In this document: one piece after another, positions 34,308 to 43,491 of the stretch | How the letters are laid out: every line of letters begins with the position of its first letter | Position numbering within the stretch: the stretch's first letter is position 1 | NCBI RefSeq assembly: GCF_000723465.1 | Contig: NZ_HF545616.1 | Span: 1,302,001-1,366,000 of the forward strand | Source of the DNA: Ruminococcus bicirculans (ex Wegman et al. 2014) | GTDB lineage: Bacteria; Bacillota; Clostridia; Oscillospirales; Ruminococcaceae | Length of the DNA stretch: 64,000 bases | Reading direction: 5' to 3' | Made by a program: the position numbers and the translations under genes | Notes under the pieces: generated by a model | What the model was told of the DNA's origin: nothing | Seen by the model: only the letters and a program-made list of their open reading frames with translations | Database searches by the model: none

Positions 34308-35705
34308 ATGGCAAAGCTTAAAATAACTGAAACTGTCCTCCGTGACGCTCATCAGTCACTTCTTGCTACAAGAATGTCAATGGACGATATGCGTCCTATA
34401 CTTCCAGAGATCGACAAGATCGGTTTTTATTCTGCTGAGTGTTGGGGCGGTGCTACATTTGACTCATGTATCAGATTCTTAAATGAAGATCCATGGGAAA
34501 GACTTCGTATACTTAGAAAAGAAATGCCTAACACAAAGCTCCAGATGCTTTTCAGAGGTCAGAATATGCTTGGCTACCGTCACTATGCTGATGACCTTGT
34601 TGAGTATTTTGTACAGAAGTCTATTGCAAATGGTATTGATATCATCAGAATTTTTGACGCACTGAACGATATCAGAAACCTTGAAACAGCTATCAAGGCT
34701 GCTAAGAAGGAAAATGGTCACGCTCAGGTTGCTATCTCGTACACACTTGGCGAGGTATTTACTCATGAGTATTACATGAACTATGCAAAGCAGATCGAGA
34801 ATGCAGGTGCAGATTCTATCTGTATCAAGGATATGGCGGCTCTTCTGACTCCATATGAGGCTGAAACACTTGTTAAGGATCTCAAGTCAGCAGTTAAGAT
34901 CCCGATCCAGTTGCATACTCACTACACATCAGGTCTTGCTTCTATGTGCATCCTCAAGGCAGTTGAGGCTGGTGTTGACGGCGTTGATACAGCAATGTCA
35001 CCACTTGCTCTTGGTACATCTCATGCGCCAACTGAGTCTATCGTTGCCACATTCAAGGGCACTGAGTATGACACAGGTCTTGACCTTGTTAAGCTCAACG
35101 TGATAAGAGATTACTTCATGAAACTCAGAAAGAAGTACATCGACAACGGTCTGCTTGACCCTTCAATGCTCGCTACAAATACAAACGCACTTCTTTATCA
35201 GGTACCAGGCGGAATGCTTTCAAACCTCCTTTCACAGTTGAAGCAGGCTGGTAAGGCAGATCAGCTTGATGATGTTCTAAAGGAAGTTCCAAAGGTTCGT
35301 AAGGACGCAGGTTACCCACCACTGGTTACACCTACATCACAGATCGTTGGTACACAGGCTGTGTTCAACGTAATCATGGGCGAGAGATACAAGACAGTTA
35401 CTAAGGAGTTCAAGGGACTTGTTAAGGGCGAGTACGGTAAGACACCAGTTGCTATCGACCCTGAGTTCCAGAAGAAGATTCTTGGCGACGAAGAGCCTAT
35501 CACTTGCCGTCCTGCTGACCTTCTCCAGCCAGAGTTTGAAACAATGAAGAAAGAGGCTGCTGAGTGGACAGAGCAGGAGGAAGATATCCTCACATATGCA
35601 ATGTTCCCTAAGGTTGCACCTAAGTTCTTCAAGGATAGACGTGATAGAAAGTACGGCGTTGACGGTAAGCACTCAGACGCTGAAAATAAGGTTCACCCAG
35701 TTTAA
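34308..35705 (+). CDS. oadA: Oxaloacetate decarboxylase alpha subunit (carboxyltransferase)
   Basis: A 465-residue TIM-barrel carboxyltransferase of the OadA/PycB type. Visible motifs: ETVLRDAHQSLLATR, the metal ligands and catalytic lysine in ICIKDMAALLTP, QLHTHYTSG and APTES, and the conserved C-terminal helices. It lacks the biotinyl domain found at the end of many OadA proteins; the separate carrier gene just upstream replaces it. It transfers the carboxyl of oxaloacetate to biotin, yielding pyruvate; the pyruvate carboxylase 5S direction is also possible. Ends in a strong terminator. Confidence 0.93.
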   Translation: MAKLKITETVLRDAHQSLLATRMSMDDMRPILPEIDKIGFYSAECWGGATFDSCIRFLNEDPWERLRILRKEMPNTKLQMLFRGQNMLGYRHYADDLVEYFVQKSIANGIDIIRIFDALNDIRNLETAIKAAKKENGHAQVAISYTLGEVFTHEYYMNYAKQIENAGADSICIKDMAALLTPYEAETLVKDLKSAVKIPIQLHTHYTSGLASMCILKAVEAGVDGVDTAMSPLALGTSHAPTESIVATFKGTEYDTGLDLVKLNVIRDYFMKLRKKYIDNGLLDPSMLATNTNALLYQVPGGMLSNLLSQLKQAGKADQLDDVLKEVPKVRKDAGYPPLVTPTSQIVGTQAVFNVIMGERYKTVTKEFKGLVKGEYGKTPVAIDPEFQKKILGDEEPITCRPADLLQPEFETMKKEAAEWTEQEEDILTYAMFPKVAPKFFKDRRDRKYGVDGKHSDAENKVHPV

Positions 35706-35713
35706 TAACAATT

Positions 35714-35743
35714 ATCCCACAGTTTCGGCTGTGGGATTTTTTT
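35714..35743 (+). terminator. Terminator after oadA
   Basis: ATCCCACAG, loop TTTCGG, CTGTGGGAT followed by seven T. Confidence 0.96.
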
Positions 35744-35754
35744 GTTTACGGCTC

Positions 35755-35783
35755 TTGAAAAATTTGTACATTTGTGCTATAAT
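35755..35783 (+). promoter_or_regulatory. Promoter of the DUF4317 gene
   Basis: -35 TTGAAA (35755-35760), 17-base spacer, -10 TATAAT (35778-35783). Confidence 0.87.
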
Positions 35784-35813
35784 TAATATACATTTTTTCG
35801 GGAGGACGCCAAG

Positions 35814-36941
35814 ATGAACAAAAAGGAAATAAATGAAATAAAGAAAAACTTTAATGACGATTGCGGCTTTTTTACCGTAAACCACGTTGTTACGGCATTT
35901 GTGGACGCTGAAAAGAACATAAAGTGCAAGACCAATCAGCTTTACAATACTATTCCGCAGGACGAGGCGGAGCTGATAATGATAAACCTGAAAAAGGTGC
36001 TCAGCGGCTCTATCGGTAAAAATCTGCTGGAATATTCGTTTCCTAAGGACGCCTACCTTGAGGGCGGTGCTCAGCCTTTCATGTACGAAACACTGCAAAG
36101 CAAGCTGCTTGATGAAGAAAAGGTGGACAACTTCCTGAACGCTATAGTTGAAAAGGTTGAGTATGTGTCAACATATACCATTTTTGCGGCACACTGTACA
36201 TATTCCGTGCTGAGGAAGAACAAAATGGACGAGTTTGAGGACGAAGCTGACACAGATTACAATTTTATAGTGACAGCTCTTTGCCCTGTAAATCTGCGTA
36301 TTGACGGACTTGTGTATGATGAACAGGACAACTCTATTGCAAAGAAAGAGTCATGTGATAGAATTGTTGAACTGCCAAGTGACGGCTTCCTGTTTCCTCT
36401 TTTCAATGATCGCGCACCTGATATCAACGGAGTGCTTTACTACACGAAAAACGCAAAAAAGCCGAACACTTCCGTTGTGGAAGAGCTTCTGGGTTGTGAG
36501 TTTTCAATGACCTGTCAGAACGAAAAGGAAACTTTCAAGGATATCCTCACAAGCGTTGTGGGTGATGAGCTTGACTATGATCTTATCACTACTGTGAATG
36601 ACAAGATTTCCACATTTGTTGACCAAAATGCTCATGAAACTGAGATACCGACAATTGACGAACATAAACTTTCGTCCATTCTGTGGGAAGCTGGAGTTAG
36701 TCAGGATAAGCTTGATAATCTTCCTAAAGTTTTTGACGCTGCGGCTGGAGGGAAGCCACTCACAGCGGTAAACCTTGTGGAGAAAAGGACCGTAGTTTCT
36801 GCTCCAAGCATAACCGTAAATATTGGCAAGGACGCTGTTGACAAGGTAAAAACTCAGATAGTCGATGGCAGAAAGTGCCTTATAATCAATCTTGATGACC
36901 CTGAGATAGAGGTCAACGGACTTGAAACTACAATAAAATAA
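35814..36941 (+). CDS. DUF4317 protein
   Basis: A 375-residue soluble protein of the DUF4317 family, widespread in gut Clostridia and of unknown function. The N-terminus (MNKKEINEIKKNF) and VNHVVTAFVD are family landmarks; the middle has LCPVNLRIDGLVYD and the C-terminus VDGRKCLIINLDD. No catalytic motif, signal peptide or membrane segment is seen. GGGAGG precedes the ATG. It is transcribed alone. Confidence 0.88.
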   Translation: MNKKEINEIKKNFNDDCGFFTVNHVVTAFVDAEKNIKCKTNQLYNTIPQDEAELIMINLKKVLSGSIGKNLLEYSFPKDAYLEGGAQPFMYETLQSKLLDEEKVDNFLNAIVEKVEYVSTYTIFAAHCTYSVLRKNKMDEFEDEADTDYNFIVTALCPVNLRIDGLVYDEQDNSIAKKESCDRIVELPSDGFLFPLFNDRAPDINGVLYYTKNAKKPNTSVVEELLGCEFSMTCQNEKETFKDILTSVVGDELDYDLITTVNDKISTFVDQNAHETEIPTIDEHKLSSILWEAGVSQDKLDNLPKVFDAAAGGKPLTAVNLVEKRTVVSAPSITVNIGKDAVDKVKTQIVDGRKCLIINLDDPEIEVNGLETTIK

Positions 36942-36948
36942 GCACAAA

Positions 36949-36976
36949 AAAAGGCAGCCTTGAGCTGCCTTTTCTT
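36949..36976. terminator. Bidirectional terminator
   Basis: AAAAGGCAGC, loop CTTGA, GCTGCCTTTT between converging genes; its end touches the stop codon of the phosphoesterase gene. Confidence 0.93.
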
Positions 36977-37491
36977 TATGTGAGATCACCGAATGTGAAC
37001 TTGCCGTTTTCCAGTATCAGATAGCTGTGTGCTGAATTTTCTTTCGGTATGGAAACAGAACCGGGGTTTATATAGGTGTAATCGCCGCAGTCTTTAATAA
37101 CAGGTACATGGGTGTGACCGTGGAGCAGAATATCGCCCTTAGACAGCGGTGGCAGATTGTCGCAGTTGAATTTGTGACCATGTGTGGCGAATATCCTCAG
37201 TCCGTCACAGCATATATAAGCATATTCCGCCATAACAGGGAAGTCAAGCACCATTTGATCGACTTCTGTGTCACAATTACCACGTACGCACAGAAGCTTG
37301 TCTTTTAGCGGATTGAGCATGGCTATCACCTGCTTTGGCGCATATTCCTTTGGAAGGTCGTTTCTTGGTCCGTGATAGAGGATATCACCCAAAAGAATTA
37401 GTTTTTCCGCGCCGTTTTGCTCAAAGGCTTCAAGCATTTTTTTGCACCAGTAAGCCGAACCATGAATGTCTGACGCTATCATAAGTTTCAT
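36976..37491 (-). CDS. yfcE: YfcE-type metallophosphoesterase
   Basis: A 171-residue calcineurin-like phosphodiesterase. Metal-binding motifs are ASDIHG at the N-terminus, LLGDILYHGPRND, VRGNCDTE, ATHGH and LHGHTHVP, all in the usual order. E. coli YfcE cleaves artificial phosphodiesters; the natural substrate is not known. Last of a three-gene minus-strand set that also includes the NYN-type protein and a surface hydrolase, with 13 bases between it and the NYN gene. Confidence 0.92.
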   Translation of the reverse strand: MKLMIASDIHGSAYWCKKMLEAFEQNGAEKLILLGDILYHGPRNDLPKEYAPKQVIAMLNPLKDKLLCVRGNCDTEVDQMVLDFPVMAEYAYICCDGLRIFATHGHKFNCDNLPPLSKGDILLHGHTHVPVIKDCGDYTYINPGSVSIPKENSAHSYLILENGKFTFGDLT

Positions 37492-37504
37492 ATTTTACAC
37501 TCCT

Positions 37505-38698
37505 TTATTTAATGATCTCAGATGCAAGCTTGTGCAAAGACACATACTCTGGCTTTATTTTGTTATATATATCGCAGCCTTTTTCCTTTTTGAACTCTTT
37601 TACCATTCTGATATAAAGCTGCTGTTTTGTTGTGGCGTCAATGACTGCTTCTCTTATAAGTGCCAGTTCGTCTTTGTTGCATTTGCCGTCGAGTAGCTCA
37701 TCAAGTTTTACGGATAGTACATCATGGTAAACAACCTTTTCAGTTTTCTGAGCCGTCATCGTTTTATCTTCATCAGCGGTGCATGTATTTTCGGATTCCT
37801 GTAGTCCTTTAAGTCGCAGATATCTTGGCCTGAGAAGCTTGTAAAAATCTGTAGCCTGCTTTTTATATACCTTTGCAAGAGAATTGTGAAGCTCCTCTTT
37901 TGTGTTAGACTCAGCTATAAGTTTGCTGATCTCTTCTATTTGCTCTTCGCTGCAAATGTTTGCAAGTATGCTTTGAAGATCGTTGTTTTTTTGTGTGGTA
38001 CACTTTTTTCTACCCTTTTTCACTTTGACGATAGTTTCAACAACAGGATCACTTTCTACTTCGACAATATCAGGTGCACAGGCTTCTGGCTCTTCTTCGA
38101 CATCTTCTGTATTACCATTCATATTTTCGTTTAGTGTAACAGAATAATCTATAGCCGCAGGCTCAGGGTTTGGCTCATCAGCTTCATCAAGAGTTATCTC
38201 TGACTCTGTCTGAATTTCTGCTGTTTCTTGTATTTCCTCTGCTTTTTCGACTATATGTTTAGTCGATTCTTCATCTTCATCTTCATTGTTTTCGGTCGGA
38301 TTAACCTTATGATTAGCGAAATTAATAGCGGTTTGTATTGTCCTAGTTCTGTAGACCATAGCATTTGGGCTATCAACATACTTACCGTGCCAGAAATCAT
38401 GAAGAAAGTCAAAACCTCTGTCATTGCTGATAACAAAAATATTCGTATAAGTATCCTTGGCTACCAAATAACCCAGAAGTGTTGAAAGCTGAAAATCCAG
38501 GGCATTTTTGCCACCAACGTTTACCTTGAAGTATTCAATATCAGCCTTTGATGTAAGAACTTTCTGGTGCATTTCGAAGTTAATGGTATCGGAATTTTCA
38601 CTGTAAAAAATTATGACGGTATCAGTTTCAGTTAAATTGTCTATGCCTTGAAGTCCTTTGGATTTGACATTTTCAAAGTCTACCAAATAAATTTTCAT
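37505..38698 (-). CDS. NYN/PIN-type nuclease-like protein with repeated C-terminal module
   Basis: A 397-residue protein. Residues 1-130 form a PIN-like domain with acidic residues in the expected places: D7 and E9 (VDFEN), D68 (NALDFQLS) and D93/D97 (SNDRGFDF), a metal-dependent RNase site pattern. Residues 135-235 are an acidic linker followed by a basic patch (KVKKGRKK). Two copies of a module of about 60 residues follow at 240-300 and 331-392, each with a TK(E/Q)xL, a VxK stretch and (R/K)PxYxxL ending. The modules are not a family I recognise. Likely an RNA-acting enzyme; substrate unknown. Confidence 0.82.
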   Translation of the reverse strand: MKIYLVDFENVKSKGLQGIDNLTETDTVIIFYSENSDTINFEMHQKVLTSKADIEYFKVNVGGKNALDFQLSTLLGYLVAKDTYTNIFVISNDRGFDFLHDFWHGKYVDSPNAMVYRTRTIQTAINFANHKVNPTENNEDEDEESTKHIVEKAEEIQETAEIQTESEITLDEADEPNPEPAAIDYSVTLNENMNGNTEDVEEEPEACAPDIVEVESDPVVETIVKVKKGRKKCTTQKNNDLQSILANICSEEQIEEISKLIAESNTKEELHNSLAKVYKKQATDFYKLLRPRYLRLKGLQESENTCTADEDKTMTAQKTEKVVYHDVLSVKLDELLDGKCNKDELALIREAVIDATTKQQLYIRMVKEFKKEKGCDIYNKIKPEYVSLHKLASEIIK

Positions 38699-38704
38699 GT
38701 TGAT

Positions 38705-39706
38705 CTATCCTTTCTTTTTGTGTCGTATAAGAATCGTAGCTGCGATTATAACAATAAGTCCGCCTGTCGCAGTTGTTGTCATAAGTATGACATTTTTGCC
38801 CTTTTCATCGTTCTCACTGCTATCAGGGACGACCTCCTCATAGGTATAAGTTTTTGTTCTTAACGCCTTGTCTATACAAGAAGCAATAAGTGCATGACCT
38901 TTTTTATTAGGGTGTATATCAAAGTCATTTATGTTGGTCAGTTCCTTTCCGTGACCGCTGAATTCACTAAAAACATCTGCCACTATGTATCTCTCATTTT
39001 CATTTTCGTCAGTGGAGTGTTCTTTGATAATGTCGTTAAGCTTTGAAATTTTATCCTTCGACATACTCTGGAAAACAACAGCCGCAGTGAAATTATCAAG
39101 CGGGTCATATAGTGTCTGAACGATTATTTCACCCTTACTTTTAGCTTCAACAGCGTTAATTATATCATCTAGAGTGCTCGTAAAATTTTTCAGCGCCTTA
39201 TCCATATCATCAGACATATCCTTCATATCCATTGCAATGCCAATAATATCCTTGGTTTTATCCATCAAATCAGACAATGTGCTTTTAGAAGTAATGCCCA
39301 GATCGTTCATCAAAAAATCTATGAAAAGACCAAGAATGTCATTGCCACCTATGGATATAATAACAGCGTCGCTGTCTGCAAGGTCAGCGTCAAATTCGCC
39401 TGAATTAATGCGGTCAAGAAGCTGCTGTGAAGTGTCGCCCACAACAGCAGAGTTCACAAGCTTACAGCCGCCAGCGTCTTTAAGCTCAGCGTCATACTGG
39501 TCGTGAAGAAGATTTGCATAAGACGCACAAGAATATCTGTTTTCACTGTAGCCTTCCAGACCATAGCCAGCGGCGATTGAATCCCCAAGTACAAGTATAT
39601 TAGGCGGAACATTTACTTCATGCTTTATAACTTCAGCGTTACAGGCAAGAGGTGTGGCACATGCCATAACGGTTGCCGTGAAAAAAGCCGTTAATTTTTT
39701 TAACAT
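38705..39706 (-). CDS. Surface-anchored SGNH/GDSL hydrolase
   Basis: A 333-residue secreted esterase-type protein. A signal peptide ends near residue 24 (ACNAEV); block I LVLGDSIAAGYG holds the Ser in GDS at 41-43, block III ISIGGNDI, and block V DIHPNKKGH the Asp and His. One membrane helix near the C-terminus (about 306-327, then HKKKG) anchors it outside the cell. Substrates of such enzymes are acyl or acetyl esters on sugars or lipids. Ribosome site AGGAG. It begins the operon and is divergent from an AraC-type regulator. Confidence 0.9.
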   Translation of the reverse strand: MLKKLTAFFTATVMACATPLACNAEVIKHEVNVPPNILVLGDSIAAGYGLEGYSENRYSCASYANLLHDQYDAELKDAGGCKLVNSAVVGDTSQQLLDRINSGEFDADLADSDAVIISIGGNDILGLFIDFLMNDLGITSKSTLSDLMDKTKDIIGIAMDMKDMSDDMDKALKNFTSTLDDIINAVEAKSKGEIIVQTLYDPLDNFTAAVVFQSMSKDKISKLNDIIKEHSTDENENERYIVADVFSEFSGHGKELTNINDFDIHPNKKGHALIASCIDKALRTKTYTYEEVVPDSSENDEKGKNVILMTTTATGGLIVIIAATILIRHKKKG

Positions 39707-39750
39707 CTTATCATCTCCTATATGAGTATATTAACCTTATTATATAATAT

Positions 39751-39779
39751 ATTGTACCACATTCAGGACAATTGTACAA
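39751..39779 (-). promoter_or_regulatory. Promoter of the SGNH hydrolase operon
   Basis: Minus strand: -35 TTGTAC (39774-39779), 17-base spacer, -10 TACAAT (39751-39756). TTGTAC and GTACAA at its two ends form an inverted repeat that may also bind a regulator. Confidence 0.72.
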
Positions 39780-39798
39780 CATATTTTTTTGAAATTTC

Positions 39799-39827
39799 TT
39801 GACTTTTTTAGTGTGTTGTGATAATAT
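39799..39827 (+). promoter_or_regulatory. Promoter of the AraC-type regulator gene
   Basis: -35 TTGACT (39799-39804), 17-base spacer, -10 TAATAT (39822-39827). Transcription would start near 39834, which excludes a translation start at 39841 as likely. Confidence 0.75.
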
Positions 39828-39870
39828 ATAATAAAAGAATATGAAATCAGTTTGGAAAGCGAGATTTATT

Positions 39871-40701
39871 ATGACTGACTATTATTACCCTGTCCTCAGC
39901 GATGAAACGAGCCTGCCTTTGTATGTGCTTGGAATCGGTGCGAGAGATAGAGAATTTCATTTTGTAAGAGAAGATGGCTATCCTAATCATCAGATAATAT
40001 ACTGCACTCGTGGTCAGGGTCACATTATATTTGATGGTCATGAGTATGATATAAAGCCGGGTGATGCATTTTATCTGCCGCCTTCTGTGCCGCATGAGTA
40101 TTATCCTGTTGGTGATATATGGGAAACCCACTGGATAACCTTTGAGGGCAGGGAAGCAATTGAAATACTCAAGCATATCAAGCTTGAGAAGGCTAAAGTG
40201 TTTCACATAAATGATATCAATGCTGTTGATGCCATATTTAAGAAGATACTTTATCTTATGAAGACTAATTACTACTACTGTGGTCACCAGTGTTCGGCAT
40301 ATCTATATCAGTTTCTTATTGAGCTACACAGAGTCGTAAACCTACAAAATGGTAGTCAGGACGGGCAAAAACTCAATCAGCTGCAGCCTGTAATTGATTA
40401 TATTGATAAGAATTTCAGAAAAGAACTTACACTTGTGGAGCTTGCTGATCTTATTGACCTTTCACCGCAGTATCTTTGCAGACTTTTCAAGGAGTGTCTT
40501 AGTCTAAGACCTTTTGAGTATCTGGCAAGAAAGCGTATACAGCAGGCAAAGCTGCTTTTATTGGAGGATAAGCTTAACATCAATGAAATCGCTGCGGAGG
40601 TAGGTTATAACGATTGCAGTCATTTTTGTGCGGTGTTCAAAAAGCATGAAATGCTTTCCCCAGCAGAATTTCGTTCTCTTCATAAAAAAGCAGGTAATTA
40701 A
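39871..40701 (+). CDS. AraC family transcriptional regulator with cupin sensor
   Basis: About 276 residues. The N-terminal half is a cupin ligand-binding domain (IIYCTRGQGHIIFDG, DIKPGDAFYLPPSVPHEY), as in regulators of sugar use. The C-terminal 100 residues hold two helix-turn-helix motifs (LTLVELADLIDLSPQYLCRLFKE and NINEIAAEVGYNDCSHFCAVFKKH). ATG 39871 is chosen as the promoter leaves only about six bases before ATG 39841 and AAAGCGAG stands before 39871. Divergent to the surface hydrolase operon, which it may control. Confidence 0.92.
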   Translation: MTDYYYPVLSDETSLPLYVLGIGARDREFHFVREDGYPNHQIIYCTRGQGHIIFDGHEYDIKPGDAFYLPPSVPHEYYPVGDIWETHWITFEGREAIEILKHIKLEKAKVFHINDINAVDAIFKKILYLMKTNYYYCGHQCSAYLYQFLIELHRVVNLQNGSQDGQKLNQLQPVIDYIDKNFRKELTLVELADLIDLSPQYLCRLFKECLSLRPFEYLARKRIQQAKLLLLEDKLNINEIAAEVGYNDCSHFCAVFKKHEMLSPAEFRSLHKKAGN

Positions 40702-40710
40702 AAATATGAT

Positions 40711-40745
40711 GCCCCACGGAAATGGATTCCGTGGGGCTATTTTTT
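40711..40745. terminator. Bidirectional terminator
   Basis: GCCCCACGGAA and TTCCGTGGGGC, 11 perfect pairs, followed by T-run; between converging AraC-type and mnmA genes. Confidence 0.95.
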
Positions 40746-41814
40746 ATAATATAGTTCCGCCTCCGATAACGTATTCACCGTCATAGAAAACCACTGCCTG
40801 TCCCTTTGAGATAGCTTTATGAGGTTCTTTAAAAGTCACGAGTACCTTGCCATCATTCATTGGTGAAACTGTACATTCAGCGTCCTTTTGATGATAACGT
40901 GTCTGAGCAGTGCAGGTTATAGGCTCTGTGAGTGTGTCAAACGGAATAAAGTTCACATCTCCTGCCACAAGGCTGTCACTGTATACTTCATCAGCCTTGC
41001 CCATAATAAGCCTGTTATGCTCCATATCTTTTGTAATAACGAAAAGCGGTTCGCTATATGAAATGCCTACGCCCTTTCGCTGTCCAATAGTATAGTGTAT
41101 CAGACCTTTGTGTTTACCAAGCTTTGTGCCGTCAGAAAGAACGATATCTCCCGACTGCTGTTCACCGCAGCGTTTTGTGATAAAGCCTGCGTAATCACCG
41201 TCAGGGATAAAACAGATGTCCTGAGAGTCAGGCTTGTTTGCATTTATAAGCTTATTTTCTTCTGCGATATCACGGATCTTGTCCTTGTGCATCTCGCCAA
41301 CGGGGAAGAGAGTGTGAGCAAGCTGTTCCTGCGTCATGCTGTAAAGCACATAACTTTGATCCTTTGACCTGTCAGGTGAGCGCTTGAGCAGCCACCTGCC
41401 TGACTTTTCATCAAACTCTCTGGCAGCGTAATGTCCTGTAGCGATATGGTCAAAACCCAGCAGCTTTGCACGCTCATAGAATTTTGCGAATTTCAGATGT
41501 TTGTTGCACTCGATACACGGATTAGGCGTGCCGCCTGCAAGATATGTATCAACAAAATTGTCGATAACATAGTGCTTAAAATCATCAGAAAAATTGAATA
41601 CATGGAAATCAATGCCTAGTTTAAAAGCAACAAAACGTGCGTCCTCTACATCATTGAGAGAACAGCACGTTCTTGTTTTATCCAGACCGATGTCCTCATT
41701 GCTGTAGAGCCGCATGGTAGCCCCTGCCACGTCATAACCCTCATCAAGAAGGAGCTTGACCGAAACAGAGCTGTCAACGCCGCCGCTCATTGCCACAAGA
41801 ACTTTATCAGCCAT
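40744..41814 (-). CDS. mnmA: tRNA-specific 2-thiouridylase
   Basis: A 356-residue enzyme that puts the 2-thio group on the wobble uridine of tRNAs for Lys, Glu and Gln. The PP-loop AMSGGVDSSVS is at the N-terminus; the first catalytic Cys is in GGTPNPCIECN and the second in DSQDICFI; GQRKGVG is also present. Its ATG overlaps the end of iscU by eight bases. The operon iscS-iscU-mnmA joins the sulfur donor with a sulfur user. Confidence 0.96.
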   Translation of the reverse strand: MADKVLVAMSGGVDSSVSVKLLLDEGYDVAGATMRLYSNEDIGLDKTRTCCSLNDVEDARFVAFKLGIDFHVFNFSDDFKHYVIDNFVDTYLAGGTPNPCIECNKHLKFAKFYERAKLLGFDHIATGHYAAREFDEKSGRWLLKRSPDRSKDQSYVLYSMTQEQLAHTLFPVGEMHKDKIRDIAEENKLINANKPDSQDICFIPDGDYAGFITKRCGEQQSGDIVLSDGTKLGKHKGLIHYTIGQRKGVGISYSEPLFVITKDMEHNRLIMGKADEVYSDSLVAGDVNFIPFDTLTEPITCTAQTRYHQKDAECTVSPMNDGKVLVTFKEPHKAISKGQAVVFYDGEYVIGGGTIL

Positions 41815-42238
41815 TGCAGTTCTCACAATCAGGAGCAGACTGCTTACCTACGAACGGAGTTGGATCTATACCCTGTCTTTTATAGTAGTCAGAAACAGCG
41901 GCTTTCATTGCTTCCTCCGCAAGAACAGAGCAGTGAAGCTTTGCTGGTGGAAGACCGTCAAGAGCTTCAACAACCGCCTTGTTTGTAAGTTTCAAAGCGT
42001 CCTCAAGCTTTTTACCCTTTATCATTTCTGTAGCGATAGAAGATGTAGCAACAGCCGCACCGCAACCAAAAGTCTTGAACTTAACGTCAGTTATAACGCC
42101 GTCATTGACCTTGATGTACATTTTCATAATATCTCCGCACTTAGCGTTTCCTACCTCGCCGACACCGTCAGCATCTTCAATCTCGCCGACATTTCTCGGA
42201 TGTGCGAAATGATCCATTACCTTTTCGCTGTATATCAT
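41807..42238 (-). CDS. iscU: Iron-sulfur cluster scaffold IscU/NifU
   Basis: A 143-residue scaffold on which Fe-S clusters are built. Cluster ligands are visible: VGEVGNAKCGDIM (first Cys with nearby Asp), KFKTFGCGAAVATSS (second Cys) and LHCSVLAEEA (third Cys). The C-terminus adds about 15 residues with CENCNG, as in Clostridial NifU-like IscU. It follows iscS by 12 bases. Confidence 0.96.
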   Translation of the reverse strand: MIYSEKVMDHFAHPRNVGEIEDADGVGEVGNAKCGDIMKMYIKVNDGVITDVKFKTFGCGAAVATSSIATEMIKGKKLEDALKLTNKAVVEALDGLPPAKLHCSVLAEEAMKAAVSDYYKRQGIDPTPFVGKQSAPDCENCNG

Positions 42239-42250
42239 TTTTTATTCCTC

Positions 42251-43456
42251 CTAATCAAGTGTATAGTCGTGAATATTTTCAGTTCTGCAAATTCTTTCCC
42301 AAAGTGGTGACATACTTCTCAGGTGCTTTACGATAGGTGGAAGAACCTCAAGAATATAATCAACATCTTCCTCTGTGTTCTCGTCATTGATAGAAAGCCT
42401 GAGTGAACCGTGTGCTACTTCGTGTGGCAGACCAAGTGAAAGCAGAACGTGTGACGGGTCAAGTGATCCGCTTGTGCAGGCTGAGCCTGATGAAGCGGCA
42501 ACGCCTTGAAGATCAAGTGAAAGAAGCAGGCTCTCGCCCTCTACTCCGCGAACAGATATGTTTACATTTCCTGCAAGTCTGTGTTCTGTGTCACCATTAA
42601 GTCTTGACTCAGGTATCTTGAGCAGACCCTCGATAAGTCTATCTCTCATCTTTCTAACACGCTCATTCTTTGCAGGGATATCCTTTACAGCATCAGTGAT
42701 AGCAACGCCGAGAGCCACGATAGAAGGTACGTTCTCGGTACCTGCACGCTTATTTCTCTCCTGTGCTCCGCCGTAGATAAGGTTAGGCAGATTGATGCCT
42801 GTCTTTACATAAAGCGCGCCAACACCCTTTGGAGCGTGGAGCTTATGTCCTGAAAGTGAGAGCATATCAATGTTCATATCTTTAACATTGATATCAATAT
42901 TTCCCACAGCTTGAACAGCGTCAGTATGGAACCATACGCCATGCTTGTGGCAAACTTCGCCGATCTCAGCGATAGGCTGTATAGTACCGATCTCGTTGTT
43001 AGCTGTCATTATTGTAACAAGGCAGGTATCATCACGGATAGCGTCCTCGACCTGTTGAGCAGTAACAAGACCCTTGTCACCTACAGGAAGATATGTTACC
43101 TCAAAGCCAAGCTTTTCGAGATACTGACAAGTGTGCAGAACCGCATGATGTTCAAAAGCAGTTGTGATGATATGCTTCTTGCCCTTTTTTTCTCCAAGCT
43201 GTGCGCAGCCTCTTATAGCCCAGTTGTCAGACTCAGAGCCACCAGCAGTGAAATAGATCTCGTTGACCTTCGCACCAAGAGCGTTTGCGACCTGTTCTCT
43301 TGCTTTAAGAACGGCTTTTGCACATTCCATTCCCAAAGAATATATACTTGACGGATTTCCGTATAGCTCAGTGAAATAAGGCAGAGCGGCGTCAAGAGCT
43401 TTCTGAGATACTCTAGTCGTAGCTGAGTTATCTGCATAGACAAATCTCTTTTCCAA
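42251..43456 (-). CDS. iscS: Cysteine desulfurase
   Basis: A 401-residue PLP enzyme that takes sulfur from cysteine for Fe-S clusters and tRNA thiolation. The PLP lysine is in [15 protein letters not shown], the His in AFEHHAVL, and the active Cys loop is [17 protein letters not shown]. Start is TTG with AAAGG ten bases upstream; no ATG fits. Unlike many NifS it has an extra C-terminal helix ([10 protein letters not shown]). No IscR regulator gene lies next to it. Confidence 0.95.
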   Translation of the reverse strand: MEKRFVYADNSATTRVSQKALDAALPYFTELYGNPSSIYSLGMECAKAVLKAREQVANALGAKVNEIYFTAGGSESDNWAIRGCAQLGEKKGKKHIITTAFEHHAVLHTCQYLEKLGFEVTYLPVGDKGLVTAQQVEDAIRDDTCLVTIMTANNEIGTIQPIAEIGEVCHKHGVWFHTDAVQAVGNIDINVKDMNIDMLSLSGHKLHAPKGVGALYVKTGINLPNLIYGGAQERNKRAGTENVPSIVALGVAITDAVKDIPAKNERVRKMRDRLIEGLLKIPESRLNGDTEHRLAGNVNISVRGVEGESLLLSLDLQGVAASSGSACTSGSLDPSHVLLSLGLPHEVAHGSLRLSINDENTEEDVDYILEVLPPIVKHLRSMSPLWERICRTENIHDYTLD

Positions 43457-43491
43457 TTAAATCATACCTTTCATATATAGATTTCTATTTT

